DNA of 64,000 bases, taken from assembly GCA_013397435.1 (NCBI GenBank), contig VZRG01000448.1:124131-188130 (forward strand). The letters run 5' to 3'. Both the position numbers and the translations under genes were made by a program. Every line of letters starts with the position of its first letter. The stretch's first letter is position 1. The notes under the pieces are model-generated. The model was not told the origin of the DNA, ran no database searches, and worked only from the letters and a program-made list of their open reading frames with translations. This DNA is from Erythrocercus mccallii (Eukaryota > Chordata > Aves > Passeriformes > Dicruridae). Positions 40,701 to 51,576 of the stretch are shown here, piece after piece.

Positions 40701-43700
40701 AGGAGCGGAGCCTGGAATGCCAAAGGCATTGCTTGCCAAATGCTTGAAGGCAAGAAGTTTATAGCATCTCCCCTTTGACTTCTCCAGATGAAGGGTAGCT
40801 GGCAGTCAGGGTTTTGAATTTGAAGCTATGACAGGATGTCATTGTGTGGCTTCAGCCTATGAATTTCTTTGCTCCCAGCCACAGAGTTTGCCTCTGCGTG
40901 ACATTTGGAGGTTGTTCTGCCTCACACAGAGTCTTTTGGGTGTGATCTGAAAGCAGGCAGATAAATTCTGCAAGGCTCTGGCCACCTCAAATCAGGGAGC
41001 CAGCCACCAAATAAATTACTGTGAGATGCTTAACGTAAATTGTTATGTTTCTACCTTTCTGAAGAGCCTTTAATTTCTTGATGAAGCCAAAGGCCAGAGT
41101 AGCAGCAACTCACAGAACTCAAGACAAGGGGACAGATAAGAGTCTAATAGGGAGGAAGGCAGAGCAGTAGGGTGTTATTTCTGCAGAGGTGCTTTGACCA
41201 GAATTTTTTTAAGATTCAGAGATGTGCAGATTAGGCCTTAAACTCCTTTCACCGAAAGGTTGTGAGAAATGCGGGATGCCTTTGAAGAGCATGGGAGTGT
41301 TGGGGTTGATATTTCTTCATTGACGTAAACTCTTTTCTTTGTCATCCTGATGAATATTATCTTCAAAAACTAGAAATTGGTACACAGATGAGCCTTCCTG
41401 TGGAAGTGAAGCCTGTGTGGTGATGTATCATCAGCCAACTGCAAACCCTGGTCTGGGAGGGCCATACCTTTATCAATGGAACGATGATAGATGCAACATG
41501 AAGCACAATTTTATCTGCAAATACACCCCAGGTAAGTAAAACTGAAGTTATATATCAGTGGTGGGACATTGCCTTAGAAAAACAATTGCCTCTTGGTTTG
41601 TGAGGGAATCTTCAAGTATCTTTTGACCTGCAGTACTGGTTCCTTTGGTGTGTGCCTGAGCTGGCATTAACAGGGGATATAATATGTCAAAAACAACTAT
41701 TAAAATACATTTTTAATACATTTAAATAAACCTGTTTATATCTGATAAGAATGTTTTCAAAGTTAGCCTCAGTATCATGCATTTCCCAGAGGTTTATTTT
41801 TGTTTAATTAATTCCCTTACTTCACAAAGTGTTTTAAGTGTGCATTTTCTATTTTCTAGGTAGGATGACCAAGACCATTTCTTGGACCTCCTGTAAAAAA
41901 TATTGCACTATCCTTGTAGATGCAGCTCTGCCATTTTATACCAACTTACATGTGGTGGTTGTTTCAAAAAGCTATGGCTTGAAGAATGAAGTCCAGAACA
42001 GCAGGAAAAATTTCTGCATTCATGCATGTAGACTTAGAGATAGGAAAAGCAGATGCATGCTAGTAGAGATGGTGACAGAAAAAACAGATCTTAGGCAATT
42101 TGGCTGTGCTTTCAGACATGACATAAGTTCTGTATATGTCAATAGAGGAAAAGTGAACTATAAACTAGAACATGGTGCAAAACCAGAAAGAAAGTGAACA
42201 GTAAATTTTCCACTATTATCCTGTAACATTTTCTATTCTTGGCAGTACTTAAAGTAAATGAAAACGTGTTGTTCAGCAGGATCATGCAAATGTTTTCAAA
42301 CAATGTTTGGTGTGTTTGTTTTTCAGAACTAAGCTAAAAATCAGAATGCATATGAAATTATGGATTTATTTCATTTATTAATTAATAAAACCTCAAGTGG
42401 TGGCCCATGGGAATCTTGTGAGGTTTAATAGACCAAGTCCAAGGTGCTGCACCTGGGTCAGGGTAACCAACAGTATCAGTCCAGGCTGGGGATGAGCAGA
42501 CCCAGAGCAGCCCTGGGAGAAGGACTTGGGGGTGCTGTGGGTGAGAGGCTGGACATGGCCCAGACACCCCCGTGTGCTGGGCTGCATCCAAAGCCCCGTG
42601 GGCAGCAGGGCAGGGAGGGGATTCTGCCCCTCTGCCCCGCTCTGCTGAGAGCCCACCTTCAGGGCTGCATCCAGCTCTGGGCTCCCAGCACAGGAAGGAC
42701 AGGGAGCTGCTGGAGCCAGGCCAGAGGAGGCACCAAGGTGATCAGAGGGATGGAGCAGCTCTGCTGGGAGGAAAGGCTGAGAGAATTGGGGTTGTTCAGC
42801 ATGAAACAGAGAAGGCTTTGGTGTGGTCTGATTGCTTCCTTTCAGTATCTGAAGGGAGCCCACAGTGAAGATGGAGAGAATTTACAGGGCTCTGGAGTGA
42901 CAAGACAAGGCAGAATGTGTTCAAACTGACAGACAGTAGAGTTAGATTAGATAGGAAAAAATTCTTTGCTGTGAGGATGTTGAGGCACTGGCACAGGTTG
43001 CCCAGAGAAGCTGTGGCTGCCCCGTCCCTGGAAGTGTTCAAGGCCAGGTTGGATGGGGCTCTGAGTAACCTGGTCTAGTGGAATGTGTCCCTGACCATGG
43101 CAGGGGGTTGGAAAAAAGCTATTATTTAAGATTCCTTCCAACCTAAACCATCCTGTGATTCTGTGAAATCCTACTCTTAGCAGCTGTTTCACCTGTATAA
43201 TTCTGCAATTTCTTACCTTCTTTCTCAATGCTGATGATCAAACAATAATCACTCTCTGTAGAGATCTGTCTGTCTGTGGAGATCCAGACTATTTTGTTCC
43301 TCTGGTTTTGGTGGATGCATAACATTTTCACTTTCTGGTCTCTCAAAGAGGATATTAATGGCAATTAATGTTGCAAGCAAATATTCAATATTTGGCGGAG
43401 TTGATATATCAACATGTTTTGGGATACTGTCACTCCCTAAATCTGTTCCTGCTTTTTTTGAAATTGTTTGTGGATATCACTACTTTATGATGATCAGTAA
43501 TCATCACAGGCCCTTTAAGAGAATGTGACAATTTTATACCTTTTAGAACTGTCTGAATTATTTTGAAATAATGTAACAAAATAAAAATTTTTATGTTTTT
43601 AAAACCCAAACATTTTTATGTCAGAAACTGCAGGCTTTATTAAAAAGGTTTGGCTTCAGATGTATTTTGTAGCTTTAAAAGCAAACAAATTTAAATTAGA

Positions 43701-46700
43701 TAATTATTCTGTAATAGTGAACTAACCATTCTTGTTGAGATGTGGTAAAGAATTGTTTTTGCTATGGCTTTTACCATCTGAGAAAATGCTGGGTATTTTA
43801 GATTGTCAGAAAAAAAGTGATAACAGTAACAATAAAAATGCATTTATATTTCTTTGTCTAGGTAGAAATGGGTTATTAGTTTATAATGAGGCATATAAGG
43901 CAAACAATGTATAGGTAAATTATTGTTACTGTGGACATTGTTATGAACCTAAATACAGTACTGCTGAATTGTAGCTGTTTATTTTTCAAACTGTTGGAAT
44001 TGTGCTCTTTAGCAAAACAGACTATTCTCCAGAAATGTATTTATATGTCACATGGAGGAAAGGAGTAGATGCAAAAATGTATATAAATAGATATATGGCA
44101 TTTCTTTCACTGCCTGGAGAAAATAACACAATGTTTGTAGGAAAATTACATTTGTTATCTCAAACCAAGTGAGACTTACAAACAACCTTTTTCCCCCCTT
44201 AAATCACTATAAAGGCTTCAATATCAGCTCTTAGCAATGCAAAATACATCCATTTCACCAGGAGTACTGAAGTGCCACATGCACATTGAATTCCAGTTTG
44301 TTATCCAAGCATGTTGTTTTTCACAGCTCTCCAGTCTGTATTCAGTAGAGGGTGTGTGATACCAGCCACAGACTGGTTGTAGGTGACTTGGATGAAGTTG
44401 CATCTAATTGTATCATCAGCAAGTCCAGGACAGTGCTCATTAGGCAGCCTTGCTCAAGCAGCAGCTACATTTCTGGTAGACACTTTTATTGCTCCCAGCC
44501 CTCCCTTGACAACGTTTACTGATGCAATGTTCAGTCTGGCTTTGGATCATATTGATCATTCAGCAATCTTAAATTTAATTATAGGTTGGTAATTAAAACC
44601 ACATTTAGTTCCTGTCCAGCTCCTGTGGGTTTGATTACGCAATCAAATTAAAAACCCATCTCCTCTTCTGCTGTCAAGAGACAACAGCTCAGTTCTTTGG
44701 GGTATCTTGGCATCTTGCTTTATGTAAGGCCAAGTGTAGCTATTTTTCACCACAGTAGGTGAAATAATTGCCTTATCTAGTAGGCTGTTTTGATTACTCC
44801 CAGCAGTTTGTATTTATCAAGACACTCAGAACTGTAGTTTTGTAGCACTATTAAGTTAGTGTAACCTTATGATAGAGAGAATTTCTTATATTGTTTTAGA
44901 ATTGTCTGCACAAATCAAGCTTTGGATACACTGACCACTTAATCCAGCACAAGAATGAGGGTGTTCAGAGGCTTAGCCTTTAACCATTACCCATTAAATC
45001 AGAGGCCACCAAGAACTGAAGTTAGACTAAACTATAGCCTTCTTCTAAGGAGCAAAAGGTGTGAGCTAGAGATGATTTGACTCTAGTTTGCAAAGAGTCT
45101 GTGGTAGGAAGATGAAATGCTGAAGAATTAAGCAATTATTGTTTGGAGGAATGTGTCTGTTTCTGTGATACTGCATGAAAAAAATGGAAACATCTGTTTT
45201 ATTGCACACATTTTTCATTCTTCAACAACCAATTTCAAATATTGATTTAACAGATAATGTCTTAGAAAAAGAATTAGGAGACAGAGCAGAGCCAGAATAC
45301 GGTAAGAAATTTTGACACATTAAATTCCATTACACTGATAAATACATAATTATAAGGGTAGTGTACAAGAAGCTCCAAAATGACAAAATTACTCAAGTCT
45401 AACAGGTTTAACAGTTAAGAACTGGAAATATGAATTATTCAGAGAGCAACAGCTACAAATATATGGCTGTTGTTCAAAATAACACTGCTTGTAATTCTTC
45501 TTCCAGATGTAATTCCAATTTTGTAATGAAATCCTGTTTACATTTATGTTTAATAAATCATAAAAATGTTATTTTTCCCAATATAAATTAAAATGTAACT
45601 AATTTATTTAACAACATAATTGCCATATTTTTTACTACTTTCCTAAAATGCCTGATCTCCTTTTCAGATACTTTTCCAACAGTGCCAGCAGGAAATCCTT
45701 ATGACACAAGCAAACCAGAAGATCAGTATCATATTATTGCTACTGAAACAGGTAATGTGTTCATATGAATGTAGTGTTCTGCTAAAAATATTAACAGTGG
45801 AATTAAATAAATATTTCAGTTTCCATTTTTGCCAATAGGAAGAAACAGTCTGTTTCCCTGGGAAGTGCCCTGAAAATACATATATTTAAATAACATTTCA
45901 AGATCTCAGTCCTCTTAGTTATTGTGGAAACAAATTATTTCCTTGTCTCACCAAACTTAGAATATCTAAGACCATGTCCTTAGCTCCTCTAAGTACCCTG
46001 TGTTTTGGGAAAATCACATGCTAGGAGTTCAGTGGCTTGCTGAGATTCCCAGTGGAGAAGACACTTGATATTTGGAAAGTGAATACCTACTGCCCAGGTT
46101 CTGCAAAGCCCCTGGCTGCTTCATTCAGCAATTTCTCTTCTGAACGGAGTCCTGAGGCTCAGGAGGAGCTGTAGCATAACTTTAGTTCAAGGGACTGAGC
46201 ACATCTAAGGAGCAGCTCTGGATTTAACAGGATTGCACCATGGGATTATGGAAAGTGGGTGCTTTGTTCATCCACACTGGTTGTCTGGATTTGGGCCAGC
46301 TTCCTAACTGGTGTTTCCATTATTTGTAACTCCAGAGGAATTATTATACTGATGAACTGCTGTTTGAAATCAATAATACCATTTAATACAAACTATGCGA
46401 AGACTCTAAAACACGAACACAACTTCAATATTCACATTTATCCTTGCTAGTGAAAAATAGGTTCAAAATAGGACAATAGGTAAGAAAATCTCCACAATTT
46501 GTACATTAAATGTGTACTAGTATAAAACATGGGCATGTAGTTACTGGGAAACAGTACCCTTCTGGAAGTTGCAGACCCCATCCTCTATTGTAGACAGATA
46601 ATAGGGTCTCAGCTTTTACCATTTTCCACAACTTTTGTGCAGGGACCTGCAGAGGAGCACCTTTAGCTCTCCTCCTTAGTCAAGGAGAGGCTATATGTGT

Positions 46701-49700
46701 CTTTTAAGAGGAAAGGAAAGATGAGAGCCAGGCTCATTCCTCCTGTGGTCCTGCATGGGCAGGGAATCCACATACAAAGACAGCTGAGTCTACAGTTAAA
46801 ATGGACTGTAAAAAAAATAGGCTGTGAAACGTACTCCATTAAAAGACTTGATATTTTCCAATTTTGTAATTCAAAATTCAGAATTGAAGACCTTGAGGTA
46901 TGTTTTGCATATAACTCAATATTCTTGATACTGCTGAGTTCTCTTTGGAGCTCTTCCTATAGAAGGAATATATGTCTTCTTTTGTGTAAGTTAATGTATT
47001 CCTGTTACTTTACTCCAGATTTTTACTCACATGGTTAAAAGCATTTCAACATGGGAGACATTAATGACAACTTTTGTCTTGTAGGTATAATTCCGAATTT
47101 AATTTATGTTGTAATACCCACTATACCACTACTGCTGTTGATACTGGTGGCTTTTGGGACTTGCTGTTTCCAGATGCTTCATAAAAGGTAAAATATACTC
47201 ATTCATAGTGGTTTTATAATGCAGAATTCATACTTCCATTGGCAAGCTATTGCTACTGAAAGACTGCTTACATCTGTCCCCAAATATGCAAATAAGGGCC
47301 TTTTCATCTATTAAAATGCAAGTAGTTTACAGCTGTTACAGCTGAACATTCACCTTCAAGCTTTTCCACAACATGCTGAGATAATTCCAGGTCTCAAAGT
47401 AGCTGTTGGGACTCCACCTGTTTCTGAAGAAAGTCTCTTTGCAGACCACTTGATAGCCAGGGCTGTTGTCAGCACTTTTACTCCACCTCTTTCATTGTGA
47501 TTGCCACCTGTAAAGTCCCTGGGCTGTGGGAAATAGTAGAGGGGTCCCTCACAGATACAGAGTGAACCCAAGGACTCACTTTCTAACCTAAAGTAAAAAC
47601 TTGTTCCAAGGACAAACCTAAGGGCCAGCAGCTGCTTAATCCTGCTCCAGTGCACACACCATACAAACAACAGATGGACCACTGGAGCACAGAAATTGGA
47701 AATGAAAAGCAAAAGCTTGCTTTGAGCCCCATGCCAGTGTGACATCCTTTGTACATCACATATGTGCTAAAGAGGATGCATGAAATAAATAGATCTTTGT
47801 TCAAAGCTGTGGTATCAAGCAGGTGTCCTGTTCTGCAAAAAGGAAACATTTCGGCCTTTGAAATACAATATGCTTTGCTTCAGGCTTTAAAATTATTTGG
47901 ACTTTTCATTTTTCTCAAAATATGCTATAGATACATAAAGATATGACCGCATATGTATATTTTTTTTTTCTGAACTAATATTTCTGAAATTTTCAAATAT
48001 CATTTTCATCCTTTAGTTCAGGAAGTGTTTTCAAGTTAATGTAATCCAGAAGAGATTAAACTGAAATATGTTTTATAGAGAAATGCTATTTTGGTAAAAT
48101 ATCAAGAGTAATAGGCAGATTCATAAGCTGTTGTCCCTCTTGAAGAGCAGGAATTACTAAAAGGAATATGATGTCACTGTTTTAAGAAATTAAAAAAAAA
48201 AATTCCTCCTTATTTTTAGCCTTTATTTTTTCCTTATGGTTTTTACTTAATATTTCCTGCCAATAGCTGCAGTAACTTATTTTAGGTGAGAAAACACTCC
48301 AAATGTGAAGCCTGTTTCTGTCTGTATGAGTGAGTGCACAGTGATATTTGCAGTACTCCTTGCTACCATGCCTCACTGAAACAAATAGCCATAAAGAACA
48401 GATGTTATGAGGTCTACATAACAAAGTTGATTGTGTTTTTATTTTAAGCATTTATAAAGGAAAGGAAAATGTACACTTTCCAACTTGTCTTATGACAGGC
48501 AAATCCAAGCCTGTGAAATGTCATGTATAAACCTCTCCACTGGGGCTGCAGAAGGTTGGAAGCTCAAAGCAGAAAAGAGTAGTAAAATAATAATATGTAT
48601 GACACTAGCAATTACATAGTAATTGAATTCTGGAACCCTTATTACAGTGACCCTGGATTTCTTGGTAAGTATGGTACATCTTAGTACCTTTTCTGGCAGG
48701 TCTTTCTCTTTGGAGAAAAGCCCTTGAACAGTCCTGGGAAAATGATGAGAGATTCATGGCCCACTGAAATCAATAGAAACAGTAGCGTTGACTTCAGTGG
48801 GCTTTGATCAGGCCTTTGATGCTATAGCAGTTCATCCAGAAGTAATTCATCTGAACTTCCAAGACTTCAAAATTGCATGACACATATTGGAAATTCACCT
48901 TGGAAGACTGCCCTTTTTTTCTGTTAGCTGATCAGTTTGATCGATGAAATGATACAAAAATCAAGGACAAAATGGTTTTGATGCAAAACAGGGTTCTCCT
49001 TTTTATTATTTGGTTGGTTCGTGGTTTTTTTTTTGTGTGTGTGTTCCCAGAGTGTCCATTTTGAGTTAATCAAAATGTTCAATTAAAGAAATTAAACCAT
49101 TTAAAAAATCATTTAAATCAAAAAATTATCACCAAAAATTAAGGGTTTTATCTGTTGAAACAAAACTTTGTTTTTTTAAAAAGTATTTTCCTATCTATTT
49201 TCAATTTCCACTTATGACCTGCCTTACAAACCATTTTAGTTCATCATAAATATGCAGTTCTTGGGCAAAAACCAAATCAAAAATCATTTGAACAATCATT
49301 TGATTGATTGAGACAATCATTTGAACTTATCATCTGGACACTGTAGAGCTTTAGGAAACGGATTCTGCCCTGCTGGGGAAGGAGGGATCCCCAACTTTCC
49401 ACATGAACCTGACTTCTCATTCTTTTTTAGGCTTCCACAACATGGTGACCTTTCCTCTGAAAGCCACAACCCATGGCCAACCAGGACATGCCTAGCTTGA
49501 AAGGTCATGACTAATTTTGCCTGGCATTGGGCTCTTGAAGGGTAGTAATAAGGCAAAGCAACACCTCGTCCCTGTAGCTAGCAGAAATGATCAGCTCATT
49601 CATGCTTAGATGCTCTCCCTTTCATTTCTTCCAGGGAAGCAAGGAGAAACTGCTTCAAAGACCCATCTCCATTATCATCTGAATGCCTTGCAGAAAGTTT

Positions 49701-51367
49701 AAATTCCAACCTGGTATATTTCTCAGTTTCTATGATTGCATTTGATGGTCAAAACACCAATATGCTCAAGCTATTTATTGCATCTTACCTTTGTCACTAA
49801 AATCTGTTTCCTGAGCCAGCTGTGAAAATCAGCGTAGGTGATTTTGCTGAAAATTTGCTGAAGATAAGCTCATTTGATACAGCTGAAGTTCTGATCCAAG
49901 GTATTTAGAAATTGTTCCTGCTGTGTGGCAAGGACTCTCCATTCAAAGCCTTTCATCATTAATTTATGCCTGCTTTTGCTGGATTAATCCCGGAAGAAGT
50001 AGTGACTTCGTTTCTTTAAGAAGGAAGCGCTGGAACTACTTGATTCATTGCAATTGCTTTGTTTATAGCATTGTGGCCTGATCTAAAGTCCACTGAAGCC
50101 AAAGGGAGTCTTTTCAATGACTCCAATGGGCTCAGGTACATAATGCATTACTTTGTAGGACTTCAGAGGTAAGTCTGGAAGGATTGAAAACTACTGTAGC
50201 ACTCAGCACCCTCCAAGTACATTTTAAATCAACTCACACTTGCTTGCATTTACACACCAGGAAGGGAGTAAAACTGAATGTATAGGACTGTTGGGACTCT
50301 CAGTTTTCCACCTTACAGAGTTACGTAGGGCTATTTCTCTTCCTCTGGTTTCTACTTAATTGGGAAACAAACTCCATCAGTGTGAAATATTCTACCCAGA
50401 GACTGAAGCATTTTCATTGAAACGCAGCTGCAATGGCTCCTGAAGTGGCTCCTATTTCTGCAGACAGTAGTCTGCAGTGCACTGTCATCTGCCAATCTAA
50501 GTGAGGGAAGATGGTGTATTGTGGCAGTTTTAGCCATGTGAAAGACTGCCATAAACTTTCAGGGTGCCTCAGGGCTCCCTGGAAAAATCAGAGCAGACAC
50601 GTCAGCAGTATTGCAGAGCAGATACTTTTTGGAACAGTTTTATTATTTTTTTAATAATTGAAAAGATTCCGAACACAAAACCTACTATTGACAGTTTTGA
50701 CTGAAAACTGACTCTAAGGAAGCTTTCCACCAGTCATTCATTGCTAGGAGTCTGATTCATGTGCCATCACTTCATTAGTTGTCAGGTCCAGCCCTGAAGG
50801 GAGGAGGCTTGCTGGTGCAGGGGTGCACAGTGAGCCCCTTGGTGAACCCAGGGTGGGCAGGGGTGTGGTACCCACTGGGGTGGGTGGGCTGCACCTTGGG
50901 TATGGATTTAGGGGGCTGTGTGTGCTCTGGTCCCCCTTGGACAAGGGAAGTGCTCAGCTCCCACCAGCCATGGTCAAACTGAGTCCTTCTCTGAAAAGAC
51001 TACTCTGTACCAGAGGTGTGGTTGGATGGGAACTGGAAAAAAAAAAAAAAATAAAAACCCTACAGGCCAATCCAGTACAGTTCCTGGGAGCAGCACTGCC
51101 AAGCAGGGTGGTCTGGTGTTTTTGGTAACAGCAGGGCCACTGTGGATGAGGAACCCACACTGTGAAAGCACCAAATGTGGTCTTGAGATCCGGGGATGGA
51201 ATGCTCAGGTCTGATCACAGAGCTGAATCAGGACTGCAAAGGCACACATGCACTGAAAACAGTTTATATTTTTATTTTTCAGTAAAGGAAGAACAAAAAC
51301 CAGTCCAAACCAGTCCACACTATGGATTTCAAAGACTCCTAGGAAGGACAGCAGCATGGAGGTATAA
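25614..51367 (+). CDS. CHODL: Chondrolectin, complete gene in six coding exons
   Basis: A single-pass type I membrane protein of the C-type lectin family, associated in vertebrates with muscle, motor neurons and cartilage. Coding exons are 25614-25704, 40348-40660, 41374-41531, 45668-45751, 47085-47187 and 51283-51367. They sum to 834 nt (277 residues plus stop), against 273 in human as I remember it. Every junction has GT/AG and matching phase (1, 2, 1, 1, 2). Order: signal peptide (1-25), C-type lectin domain (about 35-188), stalk (to about 217), a transmembrane segment rich in Ile/Leu/Val, then a short basic cytoplasmic tail ending MEV. The lectin domain keeps its cysteines and the WND motif but has EPS where classic sugar-binding lectins have EPN or QPD, so calcium-dependent sugar binding is doubtful. 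No frameshift is seen. The ATG has a G at -3 and at +4. Confidence 0.96.
30880..31125 (+). mobile_element. CR1 LINE 3' fragment
   Basis: This belongs to a CR1 subtype different from the copy at 1396. It reads ttcccacccagaggatgttg, then ggcactggaacaggtttccc, aaggaagtggtcacagcacc and a gatactctgtgattctatga end. The same subtype recurs at 38860-39386. Confidence 0.85.
31491..31635 (-). mobile_element. CR1 LINE 3' fragment, reverse orientation
   Basis: The plus strand begins aattacagaattgtttgggt and continues ccaaccttgaacactgccag, the reverse complement of the CR1 3' tail. It is the second clear minus-strand CR1 in the window and lies about 370 bp from an oppositely oriented copy. Confidence 0.85.
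36860..36918 (+). mobile_element. Short, decayed CR1-like tail
   Basis: The string caaggtctttgccagcctaa followed by aagattctctgattct resembles the last bases of a CR1 element including the octamer repeat. Only the extreme 3' end is visible, so the call is tentative. Confidence 0.45.
38860..39386 (+). mobile_element. CR1 LINE 3' fragment
   Basis: A longer copy running from gagcagttttgggtgcctca through ctgttcagcctggagaagaa, ggctctggaacaggctccct and aggaagtggtcacagc to a decayed end at atgttgtgtgattgt. Open frames inside it are remnants of the repeat. Confidence 0.88.
39558..39585. repeat. TTTG microsatellite
   Basis: A poly-T run leads into about four GTTT units and a further T run. Confidence 0.8.
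40348..40660 (+). CDS. CHODL: CHODL exon 2: N-terminal half of the C-type lectin domain
   Basis: It encodes GQKVCYGAFKHSCYK through DLYQWADGSKSPFR, including FQEARQACEIDGGALLSLES and the lectin-fold core DFWIGLW. A potential N-glycosylation site, NLT, lies in LQNLTKSG. The acceptor follows a strong tttctgtttttcag tract, phase 1 in and phase 2 out. Near-identity to mammalian chondrolectin over this block (for example LIESMLQNLTK and ISDGDFWIGLWR) makes the assignment firm. Confidence 0.97.
40661..41373 (+). other. CHODL: CHODL intron 2
   Basis: A 713-bp intron with gtaaga donor and actag acceptor. I see no repeat or gene in it. Confidence 0.85.
41374..41531 (+). CDS. CHODL: CHODL exon 3: C-terminal half of the C-type lectin domain
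   Basis: It encodes NWYTDEPSCGSEACVVMYHQ, then PTANPGLGGPYLYQWNDDRC and NMKHNFICKYTP. The final cysteines of the lectin fold and the WND motif are intact. The EPS tripeptide sits where EPN or QPD would be expected. The donor is CCAG followed by gtaagt, phase 1. Confidence 0.97.
41860..42197 (+). CDS. Candidate alternative 3'-terminal exon of CHODL (unproven)
   Basis: A tctattttctag acceptor-like site ends at 41859. If exon 3 is spliced here, its phase-1 G joins GT and the frame stays open for 112 codons (GRMTKTISWTSC at the start, GAKPERK at the end) to a TGA at 42195-42197. A canonical AATAAA follows 187 bp later. The product would be a lectin domain with a Cys-containing tail (six Cys) and no transmembrane segment. 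I recognise no homology in the tail, the polypyrimidine tract is only moderate, and a chance open frame is a real alternative. Confidence 0.25.
42384..42389 (+). terminator. AATAAA poly(A) signal within CHODL intron 3
   Basis: A perfect hexamer with GT-rich sequence (gtggtggccc) about 10 bp downstream. It could serve the candidate alternative exon. Such hexamers also occur by chance in AT-rich introns. Confidence 0.35.
42405..43166 (+). mobile_element. CR1 LINE fragment, longest copy in the window
   Basis: About 760 bp running from aggtttaatagaccaagtcc through ctgctggagccaggccagag, ggctgagagaattggggttg and gaggcactggcacaggttgc to the attctgtga end. Its GC-rich 5' half explains the overlapping frames at 42393-42929 on both strands, which are not independent genes. 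No intact reverse transcriptase is present. Confidence 0.92.
45668..45751 (+). CDS. CHODL: CHODL exon 4: extracellular stalk
   Basis: An 84-nt exon encoding DTFPTVPAGNPYDTSKPEDQ and YHIIATET, a Pro/Thr-rich stalk between the lectin domain and the membrane. Both junctions are phase 1, so skipping it keeps the frame; as I recall, exon-skipped CHODL isoforms are reported in mammals. It is the least conserved coding block, as expected of a linker. Confidence 0.9.
45752..47084 (+). other. CHODL: CHODL intron 4
   Basis: A 1.3-kb intron (gtaatg donor, cttgtag acceptor). No repeat or second gene recognised. The 113-codon frame at 46697-47038 has no domain and no splice support. Confidence 0.8.
47085..47187 (+). 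CDS. CHODL: CHODL exon 5: transmembrane segment
   Basis: It encodes GIIPNLIYVVIPTIPLLLLI and LVAFGTCCFQMLHK, a hydrophobic helix of about 23 residues followed by paired Cys (a likely palmitoylation site, by inference) and the first basic cytoplasmic residues. It appears identical, or nearly so, to the mammalian segment. Phase 1 in, phase 2 out. Confidence 0.96.
48760..48801. repeat. Palindromic interspersed element, copy 1
   Basis: Arms cccactgaaatcaa (48760-48773) and ttgacttcagtggg (48788-48801) are inverted repeats matching at 13 of 14 positions around a 14-base loop. The downstream gctttgatcaggcc extends the similarity to a repeat consensus I recall from bird and reptile genomes. Confidence 0.65.
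50075..50136. repeat. Palindromic interspersed element, copy 2
   Basis: The left arm ggcctgatctaaagtccact and the right arm actccaatgggctcagg form an imperfect palindrome of the same family as the copy at 48760-48801, with a fuller left arm. Together they suggest a consensus of the form GGCCTGATC..CCACTGAAGTCAA and its complement. Confidence 0.65.
51283..51367 (+). CDS. CHODL: CHODL exon 6: cytoplasmic tail and stop
   Basis: After the ttatttttcag acceptor, the phase-2 junction completes Ser. The exon then reads KGRTKTSPNQSTLWISKTPR and KDSSMEV before TAA at 51365-51367. The tail is basic, rich in Ser/Thr and closely matches the mammalian tail. The most obvious open frame here starts with VKEEQKP and is out of phase; only the phase-2 reading gives the conserved tail. 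Confidence 0.96.
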
Positions 51368-51570
51368 TGATTTACTGACTGAAAACAAAGCAAAAATAAC
51401 ATTTTGCAGTGAGGCTGTATTATAATGTCGTCAAAGAACATTAGCTTGGAATGGCTTGAAAATGCAAAGGATCTACAAGAATGAACTGTAAGCTCCCCCT
51501 TGAGGCAAATGTTCAGATCATTTTTATATACTGTTTGTTTATTAATTCAGTAACAAAATATGCCATGCTA

Positions 51571-51576
51571 AATAAA
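51571..51576 (+). terminator. CHODL: First AATAAA poly(A) signal of CHODL
   Basis: The hexamer lies 204 bp after the stop codon. Further AATAAA hexamers at 52194-52199 and 53811-53816 could give longer 3' UTRs. ATTTA-type motifs occur between them. Which one is used cannot be decided from the sequence. Confidence 0.5.

Larger units (their letters stand above)
41532..45667 (+). other. CHODL: CHODL intron 3
   Basis: A 4.1-kb intron. It contains a possible alternative terminal exon (41860-42197), a downstream AATAAA (42384-42389) and a long CR1 copy (42405-43166). From 43167 to the acceptor at 45667 I see only AT-rich sequence and no supportable gene. Confidence 0.85.
47188..51282 (+). other. 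CHODL: CHODL intron 5
   Basis: A 4.1-kb intron. It contains two related palindromic elements (48760-48801 and 50075-50136), a short cluster of caatcatttga repeats near 49290-49325, a GC-richer stretch at about 50780-50970 and a 15-base poly(A) at 51037-51051. The 129-codon minus-strand frame at 47356-47745 has no recognisable domain. Confidence 0.85.

Noticed and set aside
42393..42929. Overlapping 156- and 161-codon frames on opposite strands
   Set aside because: Both lie inside the GC-rich half of a CR1 LINE copy and are explained by it.
47356..47745. 129-codon minus-strand frame in CHODL intron 5
   Set aside because: No recognisable protein family and no promoter or splice support. The region does not match a retrocopy that I know.
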